The notes under the pieces are model-generated. The model was not told the origin of the DNA, ran no database searches, and was given only the letters and a program-made list of their open reading frames with translations. Positions 50,539 to 58,909 of a DNA stretch of 64,000 nt are shown in pieces (position 1 is the first letter of the stretch; every line of letters begins with the position of its first letter). Made by a program: the position numbers and the translations under genes. Origin of the DNA: Herbihabitans rhizosphaerae (GTDB lineage Bacteria > Actinomycetota > Actinomycetes > Mycobacteriales > Pseudonocardiaceae); NCBI RefSeq assembly GCF_004216555.1, contig NZ_SGWQ01000011.1:62001-126000 (forward strand), written 5' to 3'.

Positions 50539-51165
50539 TCAGGCGACGCGCTCGCGCTCTGCGTTGTGTCCGGCGCGCAGGTCCTCGTAGAGCCGCACGC
50601 ATTCGGCGTAGGTCGGCAGCAGGCCCTGCTTCTCGGCCTCGGCCAGCGTGGGGGCGGCCTTGTCCTTGTCGGACAGCACCAGCTCGTGGCCGGTCGGCCA
50701 GGGCAGGTCCAGCGCGGGGTCGAGCGGGTGCACCTGGATCGCGCCGCCCGGGCTGTAGGTGCTGGAGCACAGGTAGACGGCGGTGGCCTCGTCGGCGAGC
50801 GGGGAGAACCCGTGCGAGAGCCCCTCGGCCAGGTACAGCGCGTGCCGGTTGTCCGCGGACAGCTCGACCGCGACGTGCTCGCCGTAGGTGGGGGAGCCGA
50901 TCCGCGTGTCCACCACGATGTCGATCAGCGCGCCGCGCTGGCAGGTCATGTAGCGCGCCTGGCCGGGCAGTGCCACCGCGTGCAGACCGCGGACCGTGCC
51001 GCGCCGCGAGGACGAGCAGTTGACCTGCGCGACGGTCATCGGGTGGCCGATGGCCTCGGTGAACGCCGGCTGGCTGAACGTCTCGAGGAACAGACCGCGG
51101 TCGTCCGGAAAGATCTTGGGCTTGACAAGGTAGGCACCGTCGATGCCGAGTGGTTCGATGTGCAT
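50539..51165 (-). CDS. dTDP-4-keto-6-deoxysugar 3,5- (or 5-) epimerase, RmlC family
   Basis: 208 residues. Cupin fold of the RmlC family: FPDDRGLFLETF, QVNCSSSRRGTVRGLH (base His), GALIDIVVDTRIGSPTYGEHVAVELSADN, then GLSHGFSPL and VYLCSSTYSP (acid Tyr). The RGLHAVALPGQARYMTCQRGA segment is typical of antibiotic deoxysugar epimerases rather than of rhamnose RmlC (RGLHFQ). It would act on dTDP-4-keto-6-deoxyglucose, pointing to an L-sugar or a C5-inverted aminosugar. First gene of the sugar operon, with its own G-box promoter. Confidence 0.93.
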   Translation of the reverse strand: MHIEPLGIDGAYLVKPKIFPDDRGLFLETFSQPAFTEAIGHPMTVAQVNCSSSRRGTVRGLHAVALPGQARYMTCQRGALIDIVVDTRIGSPTYGEHVAVELSADNRHALYLAEGLSHGFSPLADEATAVYLCSSTYSPGGAIQVHPLDPALDLPWPTGHELVLSDKDKAAPTLAEAEKQGLLPTYAECVRLYEDLRAGHNAERERVA

Positions 51166-51225
51166 GGTCCCCGCACTACCTCTCTAGGAATATTTGAGTT
51201 CACGGCTCGCTGTTCCCGAGGTGAA

Positions 51226-51278
51226 ACGTCCCATCGCGCGAGTAGGGCAACAACCCCTATCCGCCCCTTGCGTCCCCG
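51226..51278 (-). promoter_or_regulatory. Cluster-type promoter of the deoxysugar operon
   Basis: On the minus strand CGGGG (51278), AGGGG (51268) and ATAGGGGT (51260-51253) are in exact 10-bp steps. About 21 bp further on is GGACGT (51231-51226), the weakest -10 candidate of the set. It lies back to back with the VinJ/VinK promoter, with only 45 bp between the two G-box arrays. Confidence 0.55.
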
Positions 51279-51323
51279 ATACACCGAAATTCGTCGCAGG
51301 CCAATAGCCTCGGCAATTCGACA

Positions 51324-51379
51324 AGGGGGCGCACAGGGGCGCTCTAGGGGTAATCGGCACCGCGCTCATCCTTTAGCGT
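51324..51379 (+). promoter_or_regulatory. Cluster-type promoter of the VinJ/VinK-like genes
   Basis: AGGGG starts at 51324, 51335 and 51346: three direct repeats at exactly 11-bp steps. The last is inside CTAGGGGT. TAGCGT at 51374-51379 follows by 22 bp in the -10 position; the sequence GTGAAA after it is shared with the VinM promoter. No -35 is visible. This is the clearest member of the set. Confidence 0.7.
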
Positions 51380-51421
51380 GAAAAGCGATCACGCGAGTTC
51401 CCATGAATGGTGGGTTGACAC

Positions 51422-52321
51422 ATGAGCGTCGCGCCGAGCGCCAAGGGCACCGCGCCCTTCGGCGAGCACGAGACCTGGTACCGGGTCACCGGTGACCTGC
51501 GCGGTGGCAAGCCGCCACTGGTGGTGGCGCACGGCGGGCCGGGCAGCACACACGACTACCTGCTCTCGCTCGCGGAGCTTGCCGAGCAGGGCTGGCCGGT
51601 CGTGCACTACGACCAGCTCGGCAACGGTGGCTCGACGCACCTGCCGAAGGCGCCGGCCGAGTTCTGGACGCCGGAGCTGTTCGTCGACGAGCTGCGGAAC
51701 CTGTTGCGGCACCTGGAGATCGAGGACAGCCACATTCTGTTCGGGCAGTCCTGGGGCGGGCTGCTGACCGCGAAGTACGCCGCCGGGCGCCCGGCCGGCC
51801 TGCGCGGGCTGGTGATCGCCAACTCGCCGGCCAGCTACCCGCTGTGGCTGGCCGAGATGAAGGTGCTCCGCGAGGCACTGCCGGACGGCGTGAACGACAC
51901 ACTGCTGCGCCACGAGGCCGAGGGGACCACCGAGACGCAGGAGTACTTCGACGCGATGCGGGTCTTCTACGACCGGCACGTGTGCCGGGTGCTGCCGTGG
52001 CCGCGCGACTATCTCGCGTCGTTCATGGAGATCAACAACGATCCGACCGTCTATCACGCGATGAACGGGCCGAGCGAGTTCCACGTGATCGGATCACTGC
52101 GCGACTGGGGTGTCGTGGACTGCGTCGAGAACATCTCGGTACCGACGCTGGTGATCTCCGGGCGGCACGACGAGGCGACGCCGGTGACCGTCCGGCCGTA
52201 CCACGACCTCATTCCGGACGTGCGCTGGGAAATCTTCGAGGAGTCCAGTCACGTCCCGCATCTCGAAGAGCCGGAGAGATTCAAGGAGGTTCTCACCGGT
52301 TTTCTCTCCACATTGAGTTGA
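51422..52321 (+). CDS. vinJ: Proline iminopeptidase-like amidohydrolase, VinJ type
   Basis: 299-residue alpha/beta hydrolase of the proline iminopeptidase branch. HGGPGS (oxyanion loop, about residue 39), GQSWGG with nucleophile Ser110, an Asp in SGRHDEAT, and a final SSHVPHLEEP with the catalytic His. In vicenistatin synthesis VinJ removes the N-terminal alanyl protecting group from the finished polyketide-ACP chain, freeing the amine for lactam formation. Its place before the acyltransferase and in the same promoter unit supports that role here. The alternative is an ordinary aminopeptidase. Confidence 0.92.
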   Translation: MSVAPSAKGTAPFGEHETWYRVTGDLRGGKPPLVVAHGGPGSTHDYLLSLAELAEQGWPVVHYDQLGNGGSTHLPKAPAEFWTPELFVDELRNLLRHLEIEDSHILFGQSWGGLLTAKYAAGRPAGLRGLVIANSPASYPLWLAEMKVLREALPDGVNDTLLRHEAEGTTETQEYFDAMRVFYDRHVCRVLPWPRDYLASFMEINNDPTVYHAMNGPSEFHVIGSLRDWGVVDCVENISVPTLVISGRHDEATPVTVRPYHDLIPDVRWEIFEESSHVPHLEEPERFKEVLTGFLSTLS

Positions 52322-52342
52322 TTCGCAAAAGGGGTAGTGGGC

Positions 52343-53290
52343 ATGAAAACGGAGTCGCGGACCCGCACGGCGATGGTGTTCCCGGGTATGGGTCCGTCCT
52401 CGTTCGCCGACGTCGGTAAGTTCATGTTGATCAACCCACACGCGAGAAAGCTGGTGGCCGTCGCCGACGACGTGCTCGGCTACTCGCTCGTGGACAAGTT
52501 TCGCGACACGGAAGGCGACTATTCCGAGTACGCCCAGGTGGCGTTCCTGGTGAACTGCCTCGCGCTCGCGGAGTGGGCGGAGAAGACGCTGGACGTGGTG
52601 TCCGAGATCGTCGCCGGACCCAGTTTCGGCGAGAAGGCGGCCACCGCGTACTCGGGTTCGCTCCCGGTGGAGGACGTCATTCTCCTGACCGCGCAGCTCG
52701 CGCGTTACCTGGACGACTACTTCGCCGTCGAGCACACCGACATCGTCACGCATTCCTTCGTGCGTGTCGGCGAGGAGAGACTGGCCGACATCAAGGGCGA
52801 GCTGACCGATCTGGACGAATGGCACGAGATCTCGTGCTACGTGGACGACGACTTTTACATGCTCACGCTTCGCGAGCACAACCTGGAATGGTTGAAGAAG
52901 CGTCTTCGCGCGATCGGGGGCCTTTCGCTCTACACGATGCGGCCGCCGATGCACTGCGGGATCTTCGAGCCGCTGCGCACGAAGGTGGCCGAGGAGCTGT
53001 TCACGAACCTGGAGTTCGCCGACCCGCGGATACCGGTCGTGAAGGACCAGGACGGCTCCGAGATCACCACCGGCGCCGGCGTCCGGGAGATGCTGCTCGA
53101 CGGGTTCGTGCGCCCGACACGCTGGACCGACATCGTCGCGACGCTGAAGGCGCGCGGGATCGAGCGGGTCTGCGTCGCCGGCGCGGACAGCCTGTTCAGC
53201 AGGGTCGGCCTCACCAGGAAGAACTTCGACGTGCTCGCGGTGAACCCGCGCATGGCCATGCAACCGCGGCGCCGCGCCGCGGTCGCCTGA
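52343..53290 (+). CDS. vinK: Dipeptidyl-ACP acyltransferase, VinK type
   Basis: 315 residues from ATG 52343. Malonyl-transferase-like fold opening with TAMVFPGMGPSSF. The nucleophile elbow is GPSFGE with Ser94, and PPMHCG supplies His204. Unlike PKS ATs it has neither HAFH nor YASH. In the vicenistatin system VinK moves the alanyl-3-aminoisobutyryl group from the free ACP to the loading ACP of the PKS. All partners are present nearby: free ACP 53384, loading ACP 60359. It lies 21 bp after the amidohydrolase and ends at a bidirectional hairpin. Confidence 0.93.
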   Translation: MKTESRTRTAMVFPGMGPSSFADVGKFMLINPHARKLVAVADDVLGYSLVDKFRDTEGDYSEYAQVAFLVNCLALAEWAEKTLDVVSEIVAGPSFGEKAATAYSGSLPVEDVILLTAQLARYLDDYFAVEHTDIVTHSFVRVGEERLADIKGELTDLDEWHEISCYVDDDFYMLTLREHNLEWLKKRLRAIGGLSLYTMRPPMHCGIFEPLRTKVAEELFTNLEFADPRIPVVKDQDGSEITTGAGVREMLLDGFVRPTRWTDIVATLKARGIERVCVAGADSLFSRVGLTRKNFDVLAVNPRMAMQPRRRAAVA

Positions 53291-53311
53291 CCGCACCGGA
53301 ATCCACGGAAA

Positions 53312-53363
53312 AACGGCCATGTCCTCCCTCATCGCGATCGCGACTCAGGAGGACATGGCCGTT
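53312..53363. terminator. Bidirectional terminator between convergent VinK- and VinL-like genes
   Basis: AACGGCCATGTCCTCC (53312-53327) pairs perfectly with GGAGGACATGGCCGTT (53348-53363), a 16-bp stem. The 20-nt loop contains another palindrome, TCGCGATCGCGA. It sits between convergent stop codons and would end transcription from both sides. Confidence 0.75.
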
Positions 53364-53383
53364 CGGCATTCCCCGTCGAATGG

Positions 53384-53632
53384 TCACACGGCCGACGGAA
53401 TGAGGTCGGCCAGCTGCTTCCACAGCACACCGGGCGACTCGAAGGTCTCGATGCTCAGCGCGTCGTCGGTGAATCGCACGTCGTACGTGCCCTCGAGCGC
53501 CGCGAGCAGCTCGACCATGCCGAGCGAGTCAAGGCCGAAATCACGCAGCGGCGTTCCCTCGGTCAGCTGCTCGTCGGCAGGAAGAAACGGAAGGTACTGG
53601 CGCAGAAGTTCCTCGAACTGCTGGTCCCACAT
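53384..53632 (-). CDS. vinL: Free-standing acyl carrier protein for the starter, VinL type
   Basis: 82 residues from ATG 53632 (GGAG upstream). The phosphopantetheine site is DFGLDSLGMVELL with Ser36. It is predicted to carry 3-methylaspartate, then 3-aminoisobutyrate, then the alanylated dipeptide while VinN-, VinO-, VinM- and VinK-like enzymes act on it. It is the only gene of the starter set on the minus strand and lacks a TAGGGGT box, so its control differs from its partners. Confidence 0.92.
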   Translation of the reverse strand: MWDQQFEELLRQYLPFLPADEQLTEGTPLRDFGLDSLGMVELLAALEGTYDVRFTDDALSIETFESPGVLWKQLADLIPSAV

Positions 53633-53709
53633 GGTTACTCCGATCAGTCTGGTCCACGACAAGATTGAACTGTGGACAGTGATGACAATGGTCGGGTACC
53701 GCCGCGCGA

Positions 53710-53856
53710 TCAGCCCGACTCGGCTACAAGGTTCAGCCTATCACCAAATACGTCGCCGAGGGCCGCCTTGTGGTGCGAGAAATACAATTCTTCGACCGGC
53801 TCGAACGATTCTTGAGAATCGCGTCGAGCAATACAGTCCTGCCATTTCGGGTGCAT
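53710..53856 (-). CDS. Possible 48-residue ORF between the VinL- and VinN-like genes
   Basis: Reads MHPKWQDCIARRDSQESF and continues as an acidic, aromatic-containing peptide to a TGA at 53710. It would precede the carrier protein on the same strand. No ribosome site is visible, and third-position GC is low compared with neighbours, so it may be chance in an AT-richer spacer. The rest of 53633-53883 shows TAGCGG (53857) as a possible -10 for the VinN-like gene, whose ribosome site AGGAGGAG is strong. Confidence 0.25.
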   Translation of the reverse strand: MHPKWQDCIARRDSQESFEPVEELYFSHHKAALGDVFGDRLNLVAESG

Positions 53857-53883
53857 TAGCGGTTCTATTTTCAGGAGGAGAAG

Positions 53884-55431
53884 ATGGCTGAGACAGCCGA
53901 TCACGCGTTGTACGGCCGCTTCCTGCGCGGCCTGGCCGCCGCGCCGAACGGCGAGGCGATTCGGCTCGCCACGGACGTGTACAGCTACACCGAACTGCAC
54001 GAGCTGGCGTCCACCTGGGCCGGCGCGTTGCTGAACGGGCCGGCCGGGAAACCGAAGGCCGTCGGCGTGCTCGCCGGCAAGTCGATCGAGGCCTACGCCG
54101 GCATCCTGGCCGGGCTGTACGCGGGAATCACCGTGGTGCCGCTGCAGCCGGAGTTCCCGCCGGCGCGTACCCGGCAGATCGTGGACGCGGCGGGTGTGGA
54201 CGCGATGATCGTGGACGAGAAGGGGCACTCCCTGCTGCCCGCGATTTTCGAGGGCCACCCCGGTGTGCCGGTGCTGGCGCCGAACGTGCGCGCGCCCGGC
54301 CTGCTGACCGCGTCGCCGGCCGGTGCGCTGACCGAGCCGGTGCCGGTCGAGGCGTCCGACGTGGCCTATGTGCTGTTTACTTCCGGCTCCACCGGCCGGC
54401 CGAAGGGTGTGCCGGTCACGCACGCCAACACCCACCATTACTTCGGCCTGCTCGACGAGCGCTACGACTTCACGCCGGACGACGTGTTCTCCCAGACGTT
54501 CGACCTGAACTTCGACTGCGGCTGGTTCGACCTGTTCTGCGCGTGGGGAACCGGCGCCAACCTGACCGTGGTGCCGCCGAGGGCCTACCGCGACCTGCCG
54601 GCGTTCATCGCCGAGCGCGGGCTGACCGTGTGGTTCTCCACGCCGAGCGCGATCGCGCTGATCCGAAAGATGGGCGGGCTGACCCCGGGATCGATGCCCG
54701 GCCTGCGCTGGAGCTTCTTCGCCGGTGAGGCGCTCACCCTGGCCGACGCCGACGACTGGCAGGTCGCCGCGGACTCCTCCACGCTGGAAAACCTTTACGG
54801 CCCAACGGAGTTGACCATCACGGTGACCGGTCACCGGTTCGACCGCGAACTGTCGCCGCAGCTCGGCGTGAACGGCGGCGTCCCGATCGGCACCGTCCAC
54901 AGTGGACACGACCATCTGCTGATCGACACCGACGAGAACCCGGTCGAGGGCGACGAGGGCGAACTGTGCATCTCCGGCCCGCAGATGGCCACCGGCTACC
55001 TGGACCCGGCAGACGACGAGGGCCGATTCCTCAAGCACGGCGGGCAACTCTGGTACCGCACCGGCGACCGGGTGCGCCGCCTGGCCGACGGGCAGTACGT
55101 GTACCTGGGACGGCTGGACGCGCAGGTGCAGGTGCAGGGCTGGCGGGTGGAGCTGGCCGAGATCGACCACGCGGTGCGCTCCTGCGACGGCGTGCTGGAC
55201 GCGGTGACCGTCGCCGCGGACACCGGCGATGGGCTGGAGCTGTTCGTGTTCTACACCGGAACCGAACGCGCGCCGGTCGAGCTGAACCGTGAGCTGCGCG
55301 TCACACTGCCGTCCGGAATGGTGCCGAAGCATTACCGGCACGTAGACGAATTCCCGCTGAACTCGAATCGAAAAACCGACCGGAAGGAATTGTCCGCACG
55401 GGCGTCCTCGCTGGTCACGGCGGGTCGCTAA
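53884..55431 (+). CDS. vinN: Beta-amino-acid adenylation enzyme, VinN type
   Basis: 515-residue stand-alone adenylation enzyme. Core motifs: LFTSGSTGRPKGVPVTH (P-loop A3), ENLYGPTE (A5), YRTGDRV (A7), LGRLDAQVQVQGWRVE (A8) and NSNRKTDRKEL (A10, with the terminal Lys). It should activate 3-methylaspartate (or a close beta-amino acid) and load it on the free ACP. In VinN the beta-amino group is read by a dedicated Asp, which cannot be confirmed without an alignment. Strong ribosome site AGGAGGAG. It transcribes away from the ACP gene. Confidence 0.92.
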   Translation: MAETADHALYGRFLRGLAAAPNGEAIRLATDVYSYTELHELASTWAGALLNGPAGKPKAVGVLAGKSIEAYAGILAGLYAGITVVPLQPEFPPARTRQIVDAAGVDAMIVDEKGHSLLPAIFEGHPGVPVLAPNVRAPGLLTASPAGALTEPVPVEASDVAYVLFTSGSTGRPKGVPVTHANTHHYFGLLDERYDFTPDDVFSQTFDLNFDCGWFDLFCAWGTGANLTVVPPRAYRDLPAFIAERGLTVWFSTPSAIALIRKMGGLTPGSMPGLRWSFFAGEALTLADADDWQVAADSSTLENLYGPTELTITVTGHRFDRELSPQLGVNGGVPIGTVHSGHDHLLIDTDENPVEGDEGELCISGPQMATGYLDPADDEGRFLKHGGQLWYRTGDRVRRLADGQYVYLGRLDAQVQVQGWRVELAEIDHAVRSCDGVLDAVTVAADTGDGLELFVFYTGTERAPVELNRELRVTLPSGMVPKHYRHVDEFPLNSNRKTDRKELSARASSLVTAGR

Positions 55432-55443
55432 GTGTGCTGCGTC

Positions 55444-55490
55444 CTAGGGGCGGCTAGGGGTATAGGTCGCCAGCAGACCTCGCATAACGT
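55444..55490 (+). promoter_or_regulatory. Cluster-type promoter of the VinM-O-H-I operon
   Basis: Two identical CTAGGGG boxes (55444-55450 and 55454-55460) lie 10 bp apart; the second is TAGGGGT. TAACGT at 55485-55490 follows by 23 bp, and GTGAAA after it matches the VinJ promoter. The -35 position reads TATAGG, not a consensus. Confidence 0.7.
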
Positions 55491-55538
55491 GAAACACAGC
55501 CATCGTGAATCGCTTGAATCGCTAGACGGGAGAGGGCC

Positions 55539-57086
55539 TTGGGCGGCTTGACGGGCGCGGTCCAGCGCATTCCTGAAAAAACTCATCAGCCGGGTAGACT
55601 CGTGCACGATCTGTTGGATTCCGTGCACGCGGCGACACCGACGGCGACCGCGGTTCGCGATTCTCGGGGCGCTTGGACGTTCCTCGAGCTCGTCGAATAC
55701 AGCCACGCGTTCTCCAGGTGGTTGCACGGCAAGGGGGTCCAGCACGGCGACCGGATCGTGCTGCAGTTGCCGACCGACCGCGAGCTGGTGGCGATGTTCT
55801 ACGGCGCCTCGCGTCGTGGCGTCGTCTTCGCCCCGGTCAACCCGGCGATGAAGACCTTCCACCTGAAGTCGGTGATCGCGAACGCCGAGCCGGAGCTGGT
55901 GATCGGCGATTCGACGTCGGTCGGCCCGCTGCGGGAGGCGACCGATCTGCCGGTGTACGACCTGGCCGACGTGTGGCGCGAGGTGGTGCACCTGCACTCG
56001 CGCGGCACCCCGGTCGAGCCGGCCGCCGTCACACCCAACGACGTCGCCGCGTTGATCTACACCTCGGGGAGTACGGCCGCGCCGAAGGCGGTGATCTGTC
56101 CACACTCGCAGGTCACCTTCGCCACCGAGGCGATCACCACGACGCTCGGCTATCGCGCCGACGACGTCGTGTTCTGCCGCTTCCCGATGTCCTGGGACTA
56201 CGGCCTGTACAAGGTGCTCATGGCGCACTTCGCCGGTGCCGAGATCGTGCTCGCCGGCGGTGAGTCCGACCTGGTGCTGCTGAACCGGATCCGCGAGACC
56301 AACGCCACGATCGTGCCGCTGGTGCCGTCGTTGGCCAGCATGATCGGCACGCTGGCCAAGCGCGCCACCGACTCGACGCCGAGCCTGCGCATGTTCACCA
56401 ACACCGGCGCCGCGCTGCCGCAGTCGACGATCGACTCGCTGCGCCAGGCGTTCCCCGGTGTGTCGGTGGTGCGCCAGTTCGGGCAGACCGAGTGCAAGCG
56501 CATCACGATCATGCCGCCGGAGCAGGACGGCACCCGCCCGGACGCGGTGGGTCTCCCGCTGCCCGGCACCTCGGTGCTGATCGTGGACGCGGACGGCAAC
56601 GAGCTGCCGATCGGCCAGGTGGGCGAGATCGTGGCCGAGGGCCCGCACGTGATGCCCGGCTACTGGCGCAATCCGGAACAGACCGCGCGCGCGTTCCGGG
56701 CCAATCCGCGAACGGGTGAGCCGAGGCTGCACACCGGCGACTACGGCCGGCTCGACGACGAGGGTTTCCTCTATTTCGAGGGCCGCCGCGACGACATGTT
56801 CAAGCGAAAGGGAATTCGCATGAGCACGGTCGAGATCGAGGCGGCCGCGATGGACATTCCGGGAGTACGGGCCGCGGCCGCACTTCCGCCGACGCCGAAA
56901 CGCGACCTCGCGGTGTGCGTCGAGTCCGACCTTCCGTCGCACACGATTCTGCGTGAGCTGGCCCGCCGGCTCGAAGCGCAGAAAGTGCCGGCGACCTGTC
57001 ACGTCCTCGAAGATTTCCCGCTCACTCTGCACGGAAAGAACGAGCGGAAACAGTTGGCCTTGATGCTTGATGGGAGCGACGCGTGA
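55539..57086 (+). CDS. vinM: Amino acid:ACP ligase for N-terminal protection, VinM type
   Basis: 515 residues from TTG 55539, with GGGAGAGG just upstream; no better start is seen. ANL-family ligase: IYTSGSTAAPKAVICPHS (A3), VRQFGQTECKR (A5), HTGDYGRLDDEG (A7), EGRRDDMFKRKGIRMSTVE (A8) and LTLHGKNERKQLAL (A10, Lys). VinM attaches L-alanine to the amine of the carrier-bound starter so that the free amine cannot interfere during chain growth. Here it heads a four-gene operon with the decarboxylase and glutamate mutase genes. The amino acid added is inferred to be alanine from the family. Confidence 0.9.
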   Translation: MGGLTGAVQRIPEKTHQPGRLVHDLLDSVHAATPTATAVRDSRGAWTFLELVEYSHAFSRWLHGKGVQHGDRIVLQLPTDRELVAMFYGASRRGVVFAPVNPAMKTFHLKSVIANAEPELVIGDSTSVGPLREATDLPVYDLADVWREVVHLHSRGTPVEPAAVTPNDVAALIYTSGSTAAPKAVICPHSQVTFATEAITTTLGYRADDVVFCRFPMSWDYGLYKVLMAHFAGAEIVLAGGESDLVLLNRIRETNATIVPLVPSLASMIGTLAKRATDSTPSLRMFTNTGAALPQSTIDSLRQAFPGVSVVRQFGQTECKRITIMPPEQDGTRPDAVGLPLPGTSVLIVDADGNELPIGQVGEIVAEGPHVMPGYWRNPEQTARAFRANPRTGEPRLHTGDYGRLDDEGFLYFEGRRDDMFKRKGIRMSTVEIEAAAMDIPGVRAAAALPPTPKRDLAVCVESDLPSHTILRELARRLEAQKVPATCHVLEDFPLTLHGKNERKQLALMLDGSDA

Positions 57087-58318
57087 GCCGTCATCGTGAG
57101 CTTGCCGACCAGTTCGGCACCCCGCTCTATGTCTACGACCTGGACAAGGTCGAGGCGGCACGGCGCGATCTGTTCACCGCCCTGCCGGAGGAATTCGACC
57201 TGTTCTTCGCGCTCAAGGCCAACCCGCACCCGGAGATGGCCCGAGCGCTGCGCGAGGGCGGTGATCGGGCGTGCCGCGCGGAGATCAGCTCCACCGGTGA
57301 ACTGACCGCCGCGCTGACCGCCGGGTTCGTCGCGGGGGAGATCCTCTACACCGGGCCGGGCAAGACCGACGGCGAGCTGCGCGAGGCCATCGGCAAGGGC
57401 GTGCGGCACTTCTCCGTCGAGTCGGTCACCGACATGGAACACGTCGGCGCCGCGGCCCGCGAGCACGGTGTGGTGGCCGACTGCCTGCTCCGGATCAACA
57501 GCGAAACCTCAAGTGCCACAACGAGTATCCGCATGACCGGCAAGCCGTCGCAGTTCGGCTTCGACACCGAGACGCTCGCCGAACTGGCGCCGCGACTGAC
57601 CAGTGTGGACGGTGCGCGGGTGGTCGGCGTGCACCTGTTCTCGCTGAGCAACGCCAAGGACGAGACCAGTCTGATCAGCGAACTGCAGCACAGCATCACG
57701 ATCGCCGCGCGGATCCAGGACGAGGTCGGCGTCACGTTCAGCCTGGTGGACATCGGCGGCGGGTTCGCCGCGCCGTATGCCACGCCCGGCAGCCGCCCGG
57801 TGTACGAGAAGCTGCGTCAGGAATTGGGCAGCACGCTGGACGTGCACTTCCCCGGTTGGCGTGAGGGTGCGCCCCGGGTGGCCTGCGAGTCCGGGCGCTA
57901 CCTGGTCGGCGACTCCGGCACGCTGCTCTGCGGCGTGGTCAACATCAAGGAGAGCCGTGGCCGCACCTTCGTGATCCTGGACGCGGGGATCAACACGTTC
58001 GGCGGGATGTCCGGGCTCGGCCGGCTGCTTCCGGTCGCGGTGCAGCCCGACCCTGACCATGTTGGGGACGGGCCGGAGCACACCGAGCGGGCGAGTCTGG
58101 TCGGGCCGCTGTGCACGCCGGGCGACATTCTCGGCCGCGAGGTCAAGCTGCCGCCGCTCACCGCGGGTGACGTGATCGAGATTCCGAACGCCGGCGCGTA
58201 CGGGCCCACGGCGAGCCTGCTGATGTTCCTCGGCCGGCCGGCGCCCACCGAGGTGCTGGTGCGCGGTGACAAGGTCGTCTCCGTTTCTCGGATCGAGCCG
58301 CAGCGCGTTTACGAATAG
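57083..58318 (+). CDS. vinO: PLP-dependent beta-amino acyl-ACP decarboxylase, VinO type
   Basis: 411 residues, GTG start in a 4-bp GTGA overlap with the ligase gene. Fold type III (alanine-racemase-like) decarboxylase related to diaminopimelate decarboxylase: LYVYDLDKVE, FFALKANPHPE with PLP Lys45, the HLFSLSNAKD region, GGGFAAPY and CESGRYLVGDSG. In vicenistatin VinO decarboxylates 3-methylaspartyl-ACP to 3-aminoisobutyryl-ACP. Presence of glutamate mutase genes directly downstream supports the same substrate here. Confidence 0.92.
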   Translation: MSRHRELADQFGTPLYVYDLDKVEAARRDLFTALPEEFDLFFALKANPHPEMARALREGGDRACRAEISSTGELTAALTAGFVAGEILYTGPGKTDGELREAIGKGVRHFSVESVTDMEHVGAAAREHGVVADCLLRINSETSSATTSIRMTGKPSQFGFDTETLAELAPRLTSVDGARVVGVHLFSLSNAKDETSLISELQHSITIAARIQDEVGVTFSLVDIGGGFAAPYATPGSRPVYEKLRQELGSTLDVHFPGWREGAPRVACESGRYLVGDSGTLLCGVVNIKESRGRTFVILDAGINTFGGMSGLGRLLPVAVQPDPDHVGDGPEHTERASLVGPLCTPGDILGREVKLPPLTAGDVIEIPNAGAYGPTASLLMFLGRPAPTEVLVRGDKVVSVSRIEPQRVYE

Positions 58319-58384
58319 AGCCGCCCTTTCCGGCGGATCGGCTTGGCGAATTCCCGTTCGCCTGGTGGAAGGAGCGTGCCCAGA

Positions 58385-58909
58385 ATGAGTACTTCTTCGG
58401 AGAGCTGGATTTCGACCGACAACGCCACCGACGTGATCCGTCGGGACGTCGATTCGATCAACGAGACCGGTGGCAGGGGCCGCACGGTCGTGGTCACCGG
58501 GCTGGCGTCCGACTCGCACACCTGGAACCTGGTCTACCTCCAGTTGCTGGTCGAGGAACTCGGCTACGACGTGGTGAACCTCGGTCCGTGCGTGCCGGAC
58601 GACCTGCTGGTCAGCGAGTGCCGGGACATCCAGCCGGCGCTGATCGTGATCAGCAGCGTGAACGGGCACGGCTTCACCGACGGCATGCGGGTGATCGACC
58701 AACTGCGTGCCCAGGAGCAGCTCACGGCCACGCCGGTGGTGATCGGCGGAAAGCTCGGCGTCACCGGAGGGGAAAGCGCGCAGCACATTCAGGATCTCGT
58801 CGCCGCCGGATACGACGCCGTTTTCGAGGACGGTGCGGATACCACACTGTCGTTCAGCAAATTCGTCAAATCGATGCCGCAGCCGGCCGATCAGAAAGCA
58901 TTGTCATGA
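58385..58909 (+). CDS. vinH: Glutamate mutase small (B12-binding) subunit, VinH type
   Basis: 174 residues from ATG 58385. A cobalamin-binding domain: the base-off motif DxHxxG appears as DSHTWN (Asp43, His45, but Asn48 in place of Gly), then VVNLGPCVPDD, ISSVNGHG and VIGGKLGVTGG. It joins the large subunit to turn L-glutamate into 3-methylaspartate by radical carbon-skeleton rearrangement. The small-subunit stop overlaps the large-subunit ATG (ATGA), so they are made together. The N-terminal 35 residues are extra relative to bacterial MutS. Confidence 0.93.
   Translation: MSTSSESWISTDNATDVIRRDVDSINETGGRGRTVVVTGLASDSHTWNLVYLQLLVEELGYDVVNLGPCVPDDLLVSECRDIQPALIVISSVNGHGFTDGMRVIDQLRAQEQLTATPVVIGGKLGVTGGESAQHIQDLVAAGYDAVFEDGADTTLSFSKFVKSMPQPADQKALS

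Noticed and set aside
50510-50770. 87-residue N-terminal extension of the sugar aminotransferase
   Set aside because: It overlaps the epimerase gene, is low-complexity Arg/Ala/Pro, and the family begins at the internal ATG 50509.
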